From: Candidula unifasciata
Taxonomy: Eukaryota > Mollusca > Gastropoda > Stylommatophora > Geomitridae
Direction of reading: 5' to 3'
Length of the DNA stretch: 64,000 nt
Assembly: GCA_905116865.2 (NCBI GenBank)
Contig: CAJHNH020004602.1
Span: 1,209,378-1,273,377, forward strand
Shown: positions 10,901-25,900 of the stretch, piece by piece
Numbering within the stretch: the stretch's first letter is position 1
Layout: the number at the start of each line of letters is the position of its first letter
Notes under the pieces: model-generated
What the model saw: the letters and a program-made list of their open reading frames with translations, nothing else
Database searches by the model: none
Told to the model about the DNA's origin: nothing
Program-made: the position numbers and the translations under genes

Positions 10901-13900
10901 AAATTTTTTAAAATAGTTAATTCACAGTGTCAATGTCAGTTAATGTCAGTGATGCGCTAGGCAGATGTTTTTATCATGGAATATTTCTGGTATTATGAGT
11001 GAGTTTTTTCAGCGGAATTAGATTAGACTGATGACTTTGATAATTCTTATGAACTTCCATCATAAACATCGCTGAAACTGAAAGGACAGCATTTCAATTA
11101 TCAGCAGTGGCAGTCGCAGGTATGTATTTTATGTTACAGGAGTTTGTGCAGACTTTTTTTTGTGTGTGTATGTGCTTTATGTGTGTACTGTTAACTGTTA
11201 GATACGTCTGTTGGTGTAATTTTTGAACATTATGGCTCTGTAGCTTAGAGTTAACAAAAATCGTTTCACAACGCAGTCCTTGATGTTTACCAGGGTGCGC
11301 TTTCTATAATGGGTGGTTTGTGAAAATATCATTCTTGTGGCTTTCTGACAATTCAGTCAAATACTGTATTAGAAAATCTTGTCACAAAATGGCAAAGAGT
11401 CACTCAAATTGCAGAACTGTATTTCACAAATAGGCAGAGCTCTCCTCCAGGATTATCTTAAAAAAAAATAGAAAAATGATCAGTTTATTTTACTGTAAAA
11501 AGATATTTTGGCTGGTTTTTTCCCCACCAATCTACAGCCACATGATGATGATGTAAAGCAAGATTACGCAATTTGTGTACCTGAAATTCGTTCTCTATTC
11601 AAGTGGGTTAATCTCCATGCTCTCCACTAGACTACAGATATGGCCTGATCCCCAGAACCACCACTAGGAGACAGAGCAGGGTCTTGGTGACATCCGGTTC
11701 ACCGACTGGATGCCAGCAGGCAAGCTATGAGCTACTGACTACGCTTAAACCGAGGTGCTCTGCTAAGACAATGAACTCGTCACTACAACATTACATCTGC
11801 TCAGAACTATATTCTTCTGGTGTGGACATGGGTAACCACGACTCCCTTCTCTGTTTCTGAAACATTAATGAAGTTGATGCTGCTTATATAATTTCCTCTT
11901 GACTTAACGAATTATATGTCTTAACGGCCATCGACACTTAATAACACACGCACATTCATTTTTTTTTTTAAATAGTAACGACGGATAACTACATTGGTAG
12001 GGTAGTCAGGTTCCTGGAAATTAAGCCTAGAGCACAGCAGTGTTTAGACATGAGTCTGTTTGACCCTACCATGTATTGCAGACTGTATGGAACCAAAGTT
12101 TAAATGAAAACAGTGTTGAAAAACATGAATTCCACATACAACCTGTTAAGTCAGAATGGAACTCGGTCACTATCTGAGGAGACCCTGTAATATTATTTCT
12201 GCTTTCGATGTACATCTTTGTCTGTCTTCTTTTCTTGTTCAGTATTTATCATACATCAGACTAATCTCAGCACTCCACTTCTACGGACATGCTGCATAAT
12301 CGCACTCGCCTTTTCTTTAGGGTTATAAGTGTGACACTTGCAGCTCTCAGTATTTCAAGGTTTGTTTCTTGCTCTGTCCACAATATTCTTCTTCATTTTT
12401 TCAGAAACCACATCTACACACTTTATCCTCTGTCTAGTTGTGCTATCCAGATGATGCTTTCACAGGTACAATCGATTACCAAACTGTCCAGTGAGGAAGC
12501 TGCTCTCCCAGAAAATTAGCTTCAAGCTACTTGAATAACAATGCAAAATGCATCATGCCTGAGGACTCCAGCAAGAATATACACACTGCAGCTTGAATGC
12601 ATCCTCGTGTGGGTTTCGAGGTCCCATTTGGGGGAGGGGGAGACTAATTAGGGGAGTTTTCTTGGAAGTCGGAGTGCATCTGCCTGAGAGGCGAGAAACC
12701 AACAATCTACTTACAAATATATCAGATCTGTAAAATGGATGTGCATGCAAAACTCAAGTTCTTAAACAAGTCCAAGAGTTTACACCTGGCGAATGCTAAT
12801 AAGAAGAATGGCGACCTGTGTGAATGGAGTTAAGGAAAACAGTTTGCTCAGTACGGTCAGCATGTAAATGGGGTTAGAGACTTTGCTCCATAAGGACTGT
12901 CAAGAAGTGAAACAGCAGTGTATTAGACATAATTATACAAAGAAAAGAAAAAAAAAGATAAATCAAGAGAATGGAAAACACATAAACATAAGTACCTGTG
13001 TTAGGTCCCTCTTTCCTGACAGTCAGGATAACAGCATCATTGCCACAGCTACAAACTATCTCCTTGCCGGTACCCGAACTATTGCCAGTACCCGAACTAT
13101 TGCCAGCCCTTGAAATATTGCCAGTACCCGAACTATTGCCAGTACTCGAACTACTGCCAGCCCTTGGTACTGAAGGAGATGAGAACATATTTCTTCTACT
13201 ACTGTCCATTCGTGAATTTACAGAAGTCAAAGGGTACCTATTAGAGTTTGAAGCTCTAGGAAACTGAGAAGGCTGGGGATTGACCCTGGGACTGAAAGAT
13301 TGAGCCACACCCAGATTTTGAGGGATGTTCCAGCTTCCACCGGGAGCAACATTCTGTCGGGGATTCAGTGGTCTGACTTCACTGGGAAATCCTCTGTTAT
13401 GGCTCATTGCATCAGCAGCAGAAGTGTGAAAGTTTCTTGTAGAACTGGTTCCTGAAGAGTCTGCACCAGATAACTGTCCAGCACTGCCACCAGTATGGTT
13501 GGTTGTGTTACCACTACTACTGTTGCTGCCTCTACCAGCACTGTTACTTCTGGGACTAATGACAGTGATGTCTGTTCTTGGCACTGCAGCACCATGACCT
13601 GAATAAGAGAGATAAACAGTATTCACCTCCATGTCTTGGAATATGAGTTCATACTTCAAAGTAATAAACTATGCTATGTTATTTTGAGAAGAGAGGCACT
13701 GGAGAACATCATGATGAATGGAAAGATCAAAGGTTAACAGAAGAAGCTGAGATAGACCAACAGACAATGTTTGACGACTTGAAACAGGAGCATGGTTGAA
13801 ATACCAAGGGCTGAGATCTGTGGAGAGACGTGAGCGCCTGTGCCGCTGGGCAAGATGATGATGATGATGATCTATTATGTGTGCCTTCTTTGTATAAGTT

Positions 13901-16900
13901 TCTAATGGGAAATTACTGCTTTGGTTAAATGGTGATGTTAACTGGAGATCTGGAAGAGCAACTAGCAAGGGAAGAAAGTACAAGTGGCTGATCATATATT
14001 TCAACTGTGCCCTATCAGGTCATGGCTATAATCATATTTCTAAAATGATGTAACAACACATAGACTTTTACACTTAAAACAAAAAAAAAAAACAAAAAAA
14101 TACCTTGGCCAGAAAGTGGTCGAATCCTCAGAGTTTCATTTAACATCTCATCGCATCCAGCCACACAGCCAGTGAAACTAAGATATTAGAAAAGAAACAA
14201 AAAATGCAGAGTTTCAGTAAACTAACTCTTATTGTGAGAATACTTCCATGTTTGTGTAATTATCTTGGAATACACTGCAGACAGTTTCAGGTGTGCTGAG
14301 TGGGTATCTTAAGTCTAGAACACATATAGCAAATCCTTACATTCTTGTTGCGTGACAGACTGGGAGGGAACAAACTTTATTTTCAAAGGGTTACAAATTG
14401 GGCACACCATCCCGTCTTATATTCGGCCTTTCCAAGTACTCATCTTTCAAAGCACCATTACATGTTATCGATAATGCATGTTATGTCTACAAAAAAAATA
14501 TATATAATGAAAAAATACATACATACATCATATATTCACAATCATACATACTCAAAAAAATACACATACTCTCACATGCTCACACATACATACATATAGA
14601 TATACATACACACACATACACCCACATATACATACATACGTACATACATATATACATACATTCATACATACATATAAGAGACAGAGAGACAGACAGAAAT
14701 GTAGTGCTGGTGAATGATGACTGAAACAGACAGATCAAAGACACACCAGTAACTTGGAGGTCCATACAACAGACTGCCCCTTAAGCCACATGGTAGAAAA
14801 TCTACATGATGAAACATTTCTGAGACTTATGAGGTCATCATTATCATCAAGTGCCTTGCCGACTGGCATGGACTGTCAAGAATCTTGTCACATTGTCTTC
14901 CTCTCTCTTTCCAGTGGTCACAACATGGTCCAGTTTTTCTCTACCCAAAACAGGGCCAACAAGTGATGACTGTCTCCTTCTGCTTACAATAAGTTGTCTT
15001 TTGGCCCTCACCTCTTTCAAATCATCTGGAATACTCATTTTGGCTGCCTAGGAAATTTTTAGCATTCTTCTGCAAAACCTAACAAACTGTTTGGCTTGTT
15101 TGCTAATTAATTATGAGATAGAGTGAAATGTACTCTCTCTTTTATAATGTCACTGGAATAAAGAACTGCTGTAAATGTAGTCACTAGATGCTGCCACAGA
15201 GCTGTGATACTGCTGGGACTTGAAAACATACAGGTTGAAGCTTTATGAGATCTGGGGCCCGCTCTATTTCCCACTGATTCTTCAATCTTTAATTTGAGAA
15301 TTTTGTGATTCTAGAACACAGTCGTAGACCACAAGGTGACCAAGAAGACGACGGAGAGATAATGTCCAGACAGACCTACAAACACTTGGTGTCACGAACT
15401 GGTGAGAGAAGGCCAACCAGAGAGATGAGTGGAGGCAGGTGATATCTCCAGCAATGAACCTCAAGAATGCTTAGAATGTTGAAGAAGAAGAATACACTCA
15501 ATCAAAGTGCTTTTTTTCTCTCACAGTTTATACAAAGGCAGGCGACCAGAAATTTTAGGAATCTTAAACACAATCTCTGCTTTGTGGGATTAAGTGTTTG
15601 GTAATGCTTTCAGTAGATATATTTGAAACAAAAATGAATTAATTAAACACATTTTTTTTTAAAAAGAAAGAAAGGAAATAAACATACACATTGGACATTG
15701 ACACAGGAACATTTCCAGGTCTAAATGTGAACTGCAATTTCTTGACCGGCCCCGGCTGGCACTGGGAAGGAAAACAGTTTAGCTTCAATTTCAAACAATG
15801 ACACAGTTAAATCAAATTTTAACTGTCAATATTCTATTGGCTATTATGTTAAATATAGCTGTGATAATCCAACGGCTAGCAGGAGTGCCTATCAGTATGG
15901 TGTTCTTAGTTCTAAATTCCAACTAAGGGGGAATTTATATTTTTTTATAAAAATTTTTAAACAACAATGTCTCCCAGACCAAACCAGCCCAAACGCAGGT
16001 ACAGGAAATGTTCTTGGAAGGAAAAGTAGTTTATAAGATATTTTTACCACCCATCAAGTGTCTACTGGTGTACAAAAAATTATAGGGCTGATGCAATATG
16101 CCCAATAAGTCTCAAGATGTTGGTACAGGTTAATTACATGTTTACTGTTATGTTATATTTGTGGCGTCTGGTAAAGGTAATTTACATGTTTGCTGTTATG
16201 TAATAAATGTGGCGTCTAGTAAAGGTAATTTACATGTTATGTTATAAATGTGGCATCTAGTAAAGGTAATTTACATGTTTGCTGTTATGTTATAAATGTG
16301 GCATCTAGTAAAGGTAATTTACATGTTTGCTGTTATGTAATAAATGTGGCGTCTAGTAAAGGTAATTTACATGTTTGCTGTTATGTAATAAATGTGGCAT
16401 CTAGTAAAGGTAATTTACATGTTTGCTGTTATGTTATAAATGTGGCATCTAGTAAAGGTAATTTACATGTTTGCTGTTATGAAATAAATGTGGCATCTAG
16501 TAAAGGTAATTTACATGTTTGCTGTTATGTTATAAATGTGGCATCTAGTAAAGGTAACTTACATGTTTGCTGTAATGTAATAAATGTGGCGTCTAGTAAA
16601 GGTAACTTACATGTTTGCTGTTATGTAATAAATGTGGCATCTGGTAAAGGTAATTTACATGTTTGCTGTTATGTAATAAATGTGGCATCTAGTAAAGGTA
16701 ATTTACATGTTTGCTGTTATGTAATAAATGTGGCGTCTAGTAAAGGTAATTTACATGGTTGCTGTTACATATGTGGTGTCTTATAAAGCAACTGTGATAT
16801 GTGTATGAGTGTGCACATAAAAACACATCAATGCATACATATATACATACATACATAACACACATCCAAAAAGAGCCATGACAGTGCATTGGCTAGTTCA

Positions 16901-19900
16901 CATGCTGCTGGCTCAGAGGTCATTTGTCTGACTTGTTTAAAGGCAGATTTTTAAAACTGGCCTTGGGTCTCAGGTTGAACAAGGGTAACGGTAACAAAAT
17001 ATGGAAGGTAAGGGCGGTCAGCATGACATTGAAATGACCTACAGAAAGTCAACTGGTATATTAAAAAACAAAGGATCAATCCTCCTCATGTGACCTCTTG
17101 TGAAACAAATCAACCACATTCTCTACAAGTGTCCTGCATTCTCAAATTTAAAAGAAAGTTACTATAGCCCTCTCCAACAGGTTACCAGCAATGACAAAGT
17201 CTACAGGTTCCTGGACCAGGCTTCATGTACCTACATATCAATATCATTTGGTTGCCAAGTGTAGACAAGTCACTAGGATTAGGATCAACATTAAAAGATG
17301 GAACACAAAGGAACTTAACAATCTGGCAAATGTAATCCAACACTATATTTCTTTTATTTAACATGAGAAATCTCTGAAAGCTTAGAACATGTGGGATACT
17401 ATAGGTACTACTTACAATATGGCAAGGCTCATCTGTGACATGGGCTTGCACAACAAAATCTGGCAGCCAAATGCTGGCTTTGCAGTTTGGATATCCAGAA
17501 CACCCGATGTAAAATCTGTGAATCAACAGAATACGGCCACACAAAAATTTTAATATTCTCTCACACACACAGAGGAGGGAAGGAGACAGAGAAATAGGTT
17601 GAGAGGGAGAAGGAGAGAGAGGCGTACATTACACATACATACACATAGAGACAGAGAGAAAATTATGGAGAAAGGCATTATTATACATTCAAGTATACAG
17701 AAAGAGAAGAATGAGCCAACCAGTTACTTAGAAAAGAGTAATTCCACAGCAGACAATGCCAGAGAAGTATAACTAGCAGGTGATAGATCAGTATGTCAAC
17801 AGCTTAAATATTGGCCCCACCCATCAATGTTCAGGTAACATGGATACAATTACAGCTGAACTCATACTTCATGCACGTTCAAGGTGTCAGAGATATTGGG
17901 AACTTATTTAGCAAACCAAAAACACACCAAGAAAAACTTTGTGACATTCAAAAGGGCTGAATGAAATAATGTTCACCCACAGCATATGAAAACAGCGCAT
18001 CTATTCAAGGTTTAAAATATTTTGTTTAAAAAAGAACATACACTCAAAACATAAAGATTAAAGAATTAATAAACATCCAACCAACCCTTTTCCATCTTTT
18101 TTTGTTCGGAGTGTCATTGGATTTCCACATCTAGGACAAGTCATCACCACGCTCGGGATGTTATCTGTCTCCCCTGTAAGAGGATAGAGATAGTTAACAT
18201 TTTAAAAATTCTGTGTGTGGTTTCGAGGCCTCATTTTGGGGGGGGAGGGGGGGGGGGGGACAGAATGATCCACTGCACCTTACCATCATGTTGTAAAACT
18301 TAATTAGGGTTTTGCTGAAAAAAGATGTGTAGGGCCAAAATACGTTGATATCAGCCTAAATGTTAACCACAATCTTCTCAGAGCAAACACAAAAGAAAAA
18401 CAATCTATTTAAAATGACCCGTATTGGAAAATGTGAAAACTTACTAGCAAAGAAGTGTACTGAATTGTCCAAAGACGACAAAAGTATCTCCATTTTAAAG
18501 TCATATGTTAATCTTTAGAATAGTTTTAGATTACCAAAGCAACATGATAGCTCACTGCAAAGTAGTGGTATTAAAATACTGATTTAACTCTTTGGAGACA
18601 ACCAGGCTGAACTATAGGCAACTACTACATGTGTTCATGAAAGCCTAAAAGGAACAAAACACAAGACTCATTTGATTCAGTATCTTCGTAATGTGGGGAT
18701 CAATTGCTAACCTTCAGCTGACGTTAGTCACCCTTTGAGGTTGTTAATCCCTGAAAAGGCCGCTAAAACAATTTCTTCGCTGTCACAATGCTTCGTTCTT
18801 CTGTTGATTTACCATAGGAGTTTCAAGTCTCTGTCCTATTTTTGTGTTAGATCTCTTACTTCCCAATGCATTCTATCTTCTTCTTCTTCTTCTTCAGCAT
18901 TCCGAGCCCTTGAGGTTCATTGCTGCAGATATCACCCGCCTCCATTCCTTTCTCTGGTTGGCCTTTTATTTCCAGTTGGTGACACCAAGTGTTTGCAGGT
19001 CTGTCTGGATATTTTCTCTCCATCGTCTTCTTGGTCTGCCTCGTGGTCTACGACTATTCATCTCCCTCATGTATACAGTTTTTACTTCTCTGTCATCTGA
19101 CATTCTTTCAATATGCCCCAACCATTTCAGTATTCTATAGATTCGTAAATCTGGTCACTTGGTTGTTGCCGTTCTAACTGTGCATTGTACTTTCATTATC
19201 ACTTGTATACTGTTATGCTAATTTGCATAAAGACAAGGTCGAGTAGTTGAGCCAAAAACATTGTTTACCACGCATACATTTTCAGATGATGCAGTTTTAC
19301 GGGTAGGCCAGCATGTTATCAAATGGTTGCTTTAGTTCAAACTTGAACGAGAATTTTCCAGACTGTTAAGCAAAAATATAATGTTCTAATAAAACTTTTA
19401 TTCTTAGAATATTTATTAAACGTAGTTTTATTTGTCTCTTAGCAATAAGACTCAAAACCCAAGATTTTTGATAATTTTCACAATAAAAGCCAAGAACCCC
19501 AGACGACAACCAAAAAACCCAGATCTTGGGGAAAACCCAGCATTGGCAGCCCTGTCCTTATCTGGTGCCTCGACAACACCTGTTTCACATACAAAGGAAG
19601 AAAAAAATAAAAACAAAACAAGCATAACCTACCCACATTATCCGGGAGAGACTGAGCCTGGCCAAGGTACTGAGACAAGGCTTCATCCAATTTCTGGGCC
19701 TATGTTTTTTATATCGAAAACAATATAGGATAATTACCACAAATGAACAAGAAACAAAAAGAGAATACAGTGACTAAAAATATATTTCATACATTAAAAA
19801 GATAAGAAATTAAAGACAATAATTTACCAATCAGTTGAGTTATAGCCATCATCATACCACTCAGGACATTTCCATAAACGCTCCATATCCCATATCCAGC

Positions 19901-22900
19901 AGCTAGTGCACAATTTACAGTTACATATACACTCAACACTATTAAATGGTGCAGAAGCATAGACAATAAAGAAACAATTGAAAACATGCTATGAGAAAAC
20001 ATTGGGGATGTTAGCAATTGAAGACATAGCCAAAATGGTTGCTTTTCAGAAAAGAAAAGAAATGATGTAGAGAAGCACATAAAAGGACAGCATTTAATAA
20101 AAGATTTCTAGTAAAGGATGCACACCCCACCCCCCTCTCCCCCACCTGAGGCATACCAGACAAAGACATGTCACACACAGATCATATACAAAGGGATATC
20201 CGCAGCCTCCATACACTCCCTACATGGCTCCATGAGATTTCTGGCTGTTTCTCAAGCTGAAAAGGAACCAATTTGAGTCATGAAAAGACTGTGTGAACAT
20301 GATGGTTGAGGAAAAACCCACCTCAGATGCCTCCAAACAGCAGCAGGACTACTTGGAGAAGTATAAGCAGTCACAAAGTGACTACTCTGAAAAGGATTAA
20401 CTTGAGGTTTTAAACAAACCTGTAGGCGAGTAACTGTACTTTTCTTGGCCCTACGTAGGATACTTTCTAAACAGACCTTTCCCTGTGTGGGTTCTGGGGC
20501 CCTATTATAGGGAAAACAAGAATAGACCCAGTGCCTACCCAAAAGCAAGTTTACAGCTGGTGAACGCGAAGAAGAAGAAAAAACAGACCTTAAATAAAGG
20601 GACATATCACTCCCTCACGAGATCGAGAGAGAAAGAGAGAGAGTATTCAAACCCTACCTGTCGACATGCCTCAATAAAGACCTCCTTGTATTTCTGAATC
20701 TGCACACTCAACACTTCTGAAATGATCATACACAATGTTAGTTTTACCACACAAAACCCATATAAGTAAAAGTGGCATCTCTAACTGGTTCACTGTCAAT
20801 GATATATGGATAACAAATGGGTGGCTGTGGTTTGAACAGGCCCCTTTCACTAGTACAACTAATCCATAAGACGCTCATGTATATATTATGTGAAATATAC
20901 AGGAATTTATGATAATCTTCTTCTTCGTCATGCTCACCAGCTGTAAACTCTGGCAGAAAGTTCTGGTTGTTTATCCACTGCTGGACTGCAGTCCTGTTTT
21001 TAGAACCTGAGTGTTGGATGTGCATCCGTTTTACAGATCTGACTCATTTGTATGCAGACTGCTGGTTCCTTTCCTCTCAGGCAGATGCACTCCGACTTCG
21101 AATGAAGCTCCCAATTAGTCGACTCTTACGACATGCTTTTGGGTAGGCAGTGGGTCTATTCTTGTTTTCCCTATAATAGGGCTCCGGAACCCACACGAGG
21201 GATTTATGATAATGAAAGAATAGATTGGCTGACTTCTAGAGCTGCCTATTTTTCTAGGCAATTCTCAAATGGACAAATCCTCAAAAGTGCAAGTTATCAA
21301 TGAATGCGTTATGACTAATTATGTAGTAGGCAATGAACCAGTAACGTAAATGACTTCAGAAATGTCGATTGAGTCCAGCCCTATGGCAGTATTTGCCTTG
21401 GGACTACCTTACCTTGTGTATTTGTTACAACCTGAAGACAAAAGGAAGAAACATTTCAAAACATGTAACTTTTCAGCTGGACAAGTCACAGAGCTTTTTG
21501 CAACTGGTAGATTACCATGTTGTTATTAAAAATCCCTGTGTGGGTTTCAGGGCCCTATTATAGGGAAAAAAAGAATAAACTCACTGCCTACCCAAAAGTA
21601 TGTCGTAAGAGTCGACTAATAGGGAGCTTCTTCGAAACTAAAGTTCATCTGCCAGAGGCAAGGAACCAGCAGTCTGCATGCAAATGAGCCAGATCTGTAA
21701 AACGAATGCACACACACAACACTCAGGTTCTGTAACAGAACTGCAGTCCAGAAGTGGACAAACAACCAGAACTTTCTGCCAAAGTTTACAGCTGATGAAC
21801 GCAAAGAAGAAGAAGAAAGATTATTGAAAAAAGTAAACACTCACCTTCTTTTGTTTTCCTTCCTTCACATATCCTACAAAAAAAAAAATATGTTAAAAAA
21901 AAACTTTGCACAAATCTACAGCAATAAACTAGGTTTAATATAAACTAAATCAAAGAACATAACATACACTTTAAACAAGAAACAAGAAACTTGTTATCAA
22001 TAAAACAAACAAAAACTGTCCAACTGTTAAATTCACCATACTGGAAAAAAAAAACACAGCAATATTTGTTTATCTATATATCTTCTTCTTTTGTCAAAAT
22101 CTGCTTGTGCCGATAGGCGTCGCAGTTTATCAGATGATCGGCAACCGAGCCAGGGCGCGCTCAGTCGCTTCATATGCCGTGATGTTATGAAGTCTCAAGT
22201 TGTCCGTGACTCCTTCAATCTATCTTCTTCTTGGTCTTCCCCTGCCTCTGGGTGTTTCGATTTTCATGTTGTATGCTCTTGATGCTGGCATCGTTGGTTC
22301 CATTCTCATTAGGTGACCAAACCATTTCATTCTTTGCTTCTCAATAAATTTAACGATGGGTATGGTTCCAACAGTTCTTGTAATCACATCGTTTCTCACT
22401 CGATCTCTTCTGGTTTTATTTGCAGCCATTCTCAAACATCTCATTTCATTTCACAGGTGGTTATCTATATATACTTTGTCTATTTATGAGATTTATAACA
22501 AGACAGATGAAATTCTTACAGTTTCAGATCTGCCTCCAGCTCAGCCCGCAGGTTTGGTTTGGACATTTCATAACCCATGCTGTCATAGCCTGTCAAATGG
22601 GAGAGGACAAACAAGCTTCTTATTAGCAGGTATTGCAAAAATAACATTATAGCACTCAGGACTAACCTAGAGGTGCTCTAAGTTCTTCAGTAAATGCTGC
22701 AAGCTGCAGATGTTAGTCTGTCTCATAAGATTGGTAAAAAACAATGGATTTGCTCTATCAAACCTTTCTCTGAGCTAGGCCATACTTTTTGTGTGTTGTT
22801 ATTTTGTCTTCAACTACAAGTTGTTCACAGCAGTGCTCCAAGTACTTCCCCTGTACATCATAAGTGTTCTTCTCCTTCTTTATGTTCAACGGCTGGAAAG

Positions 22901-25900
22901 CTGTGAAAAGATTTATGCATTTGGCTCGTTGTAAGCAGACTTCTGGTTCCTTGCCTCTCAGAGAGATCCACTGCAACCTAGAAGGAAACACCGCTAGTAA
23001 GTCAACTTTTATGACAAGCTTGTTATGGGGCAGTGAGCCTAATCTGACCCTTCCCCAAATGGGGACCTGGAATGTTAACGGAGGATGAGTGTTCTAAACA
23101 CTGTTGCTTTTATCATGAGTTTAATAAGTAAATTTGGTGTTCAGCGACAGTTTTGTGTTTTACATGATTAACTTTGCTACAATCAAGATTTTTACAAAAG
23201 GATACTACTCTCTTTATACTTAAAAAAATATGTACTTTTTTCACATAAAAGGGTTCTTTTCTTTAAAAATAAAAAAATTACAAGTTGTGGAATGACATGA
23301 AAGTATGTGCCTAAACTTTAGTTGATTCTATACATCTCAGCCTCACCTTCCACTCAGAGGCAATTCAGCTTTATCTTTCACCCACAGACAACTCAGAATT
23401 ACCTTTCACTCAGAGACAACAGTCTCGCCTCCACTTAGACACATCTCAACTTTACATCCTTCTCTCACACCTAGAAACAACAGAGCCTTACCCCCAACCC
23501 CAAGACAACTCAACTCAATCTTACCCTCCTAAACACGACAAATGACCCCCACCCCCGAACAACTCAGCCACCACTCCATCTCCACCAAGACAACTTAATC
23601 TTACTACATCCAAATCCAGAGATACAACTCAGCCTTACCTTCAACAAGACCCATGCCTAGATGACCAGGAACGAATCTCCCATCAGGTCTGAGACCCACA
23701 TACATGCGAGACTTCACAGTCTCAATGTGATCTGCATGAGTGGCATCTGTGCCTGCAAGAGAAGGAATGTATATTCATGGATTTATTACTGAAGGCATCT
23801 AGCCACACTGGTGTAGTGTGGGTTCAAATCTGCATAATGCCAGATTTTCTTCTAACATGACCTTGGCTCCCAGGTCGACCCAGGCTGAAATGGGTACCAA
23901 GTAAAAGTCCTGGGAAGTAAAAGTGGCTGGCATGATGTTGACCACATCACCCATTGAGGGCTGTTTGGTCTACAAAAATGTGAGCCAATATGGTGAATAG
24001 GCAAGTTTATTGTTTTAGTCATGGCAAGTTTTTTCCTTCTGACAATAGCTGACCACTGCGTTTTCATCCATATATAGACTGAGAGGATATAGTTTTGTTG
24101 GCACTTCTGATGGCTGCCTTATGCATTTAATGCATGTGTATGCTTTTCAATTTGCTGAGACTGCAGTCTGGGCTAATTTTTTCCACAAGGAATGGTGACT
24201 GACATTTCGTGTGGTTTTTGTTGGCACAGAAATGGAGTAACTATGGAGTGCCCTGTTTAATATGAAGTTGACCTGTAATTACCTGATTGGACAAAGGTAA
24301 TGAATAATGATGCCACGAAAACACAATAAGTAATAAAAATACAGCCTAAAATCACTATAAATGGTAAAACACACTGGTGCAAAAATATCCTAATTGATAA
24401 AACTGACTAAAAATTAAGCATTACTACCAACATATTTTAATGAACTTGAGAATTATTCTTCAAAATCCCTGTGCTGGTTCCAGGGCCCTGTTGTACGGAG
24501 AACAAGAAAATACCCACTGCCTACCCAAAAGCATGTTGTAAGAGTCGACTGATTGGGGGCTTCCTTCGAAGTTGGGAGAGCATTTGCCGGAGAGGCATGG
24601 AAACAACAGTCTGCATACACATTAGCCAGATCTGTAAAACAGATGTGCACGCAACATTCAGTTTCTGAAACAGGACTACAGTCCAGAAGTAGACAAACTA
24701 CTAGAACCTTCTGCAAGAGCTTACAGCTGGTGAATGTGTAGAAGAAGATTCTTTAAAAAACTTTTTTTAATGTTATAAATAAAGATAGAATTTTATTACT
24801 GATAAAGAAACCATTTCTTGTCACTGCCATATTCAAAAACAATCATACCAATTCCGTGCTTTTCCATCAGGGCAATGAGATCTGCTTCTGTCAACAAAGG
24901 GGGAGCACTTGTTTCTCCAGCAATGATCTAAAAATAATTACATCCGTTGCAGTTATTTTATGAAAACTTTTTTTTTTTTTTTTTTTTTACAAAAAGGGCC
25001 TTCGGGGAAACCAAAGGGAGTCTACAACAGTCCTTTTAAAAATGAACAAAACATTTACGACAAAATGGAGGACTCAATGAAATTATGGTGCCGTGGCTAG
25101 CATTCTTCTTCTTCCTCTTCTTCTGCTGCCTTTTATCCCTCGATGAAAATGACTTTCAAACCAACTAGTTTCTAGTGTGGGTTTTTGGGGCCTGATTGTT
25201 GGGGAAATAAGAATAGACCTACTGCCCCTAACAAACATGTTGTGAAAGACGACTAATTAGAGAAGTTCCCTTTTAACTCTGAGTGCATGTGCCTAAGAGG
25301 TGATGAACAAACAGTCTGCAAAAAAAATAAGGCAGATCTGTAAAATGTATGCTCACACAAAACTCAAGTTCTGGAACAAGTCCAAAAGTGGATGAAGAGC
25401 CAGAACTTTCTGCCTCATTTTACAGCCAGTGAACAAGAAGAAGAAACCAACTGGTCAAGCCTAATGTAGACCTGTTCATGAATGGTTTGCAATCTGTTTT
25501 CTATGCATCACTAATCACTGCCATCGTGAGAGCAAACAGACTGTGATGAGTAGGGCATACAGAATGAATGGCAGATGACAGAGAGAAATAAAATGCATAC
25601 ATAAAATAGATGAATAGGGGGCAGACCTAGATGATGATGGAAAGATAACATATAGGTAGACCTACAAATACTTTGTCAACAAAAGGAAACAGAAGACCAA
25701 TCATAGAGATGAATAGAGGTGGATGATATCTGTAGTAGTGAACCTCAAGGGCTTGGCATGCTGAAGAACTTGTTGACATACAACACAATGAGTGCGGACT
25801 GTTCTATAAAAACGTAGTCATTATATGCCTGATGCGCCTAATGCATTAAAAGAGTCCTTGCTGTTCCATGCATTATTAAAATTCTCTAGGACTTAAATAG

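Noticed and set aside
14398..14724. 108-codon His/Ile/Tyr-rich frame
   Set aside because: Translation of an ACATA microsatellite.
16250..16786. 178-codon open frame of 16-residue repeats ([16 protein letters not shown])
   Set aside because: It is a 48-bp minisatellite whose length is a multiple of three, so an open frame follows from periodicity. No splice or start context, and it lies inside an intron of the opposite strand.
18590..18745. Another TTAA-flanked MITE (TTAACTCTTTGGAGACAACC)
   Set aside because: The candidate right end (GGTTGTTAA) does not form an inverted repeat with it beyond a few bases.
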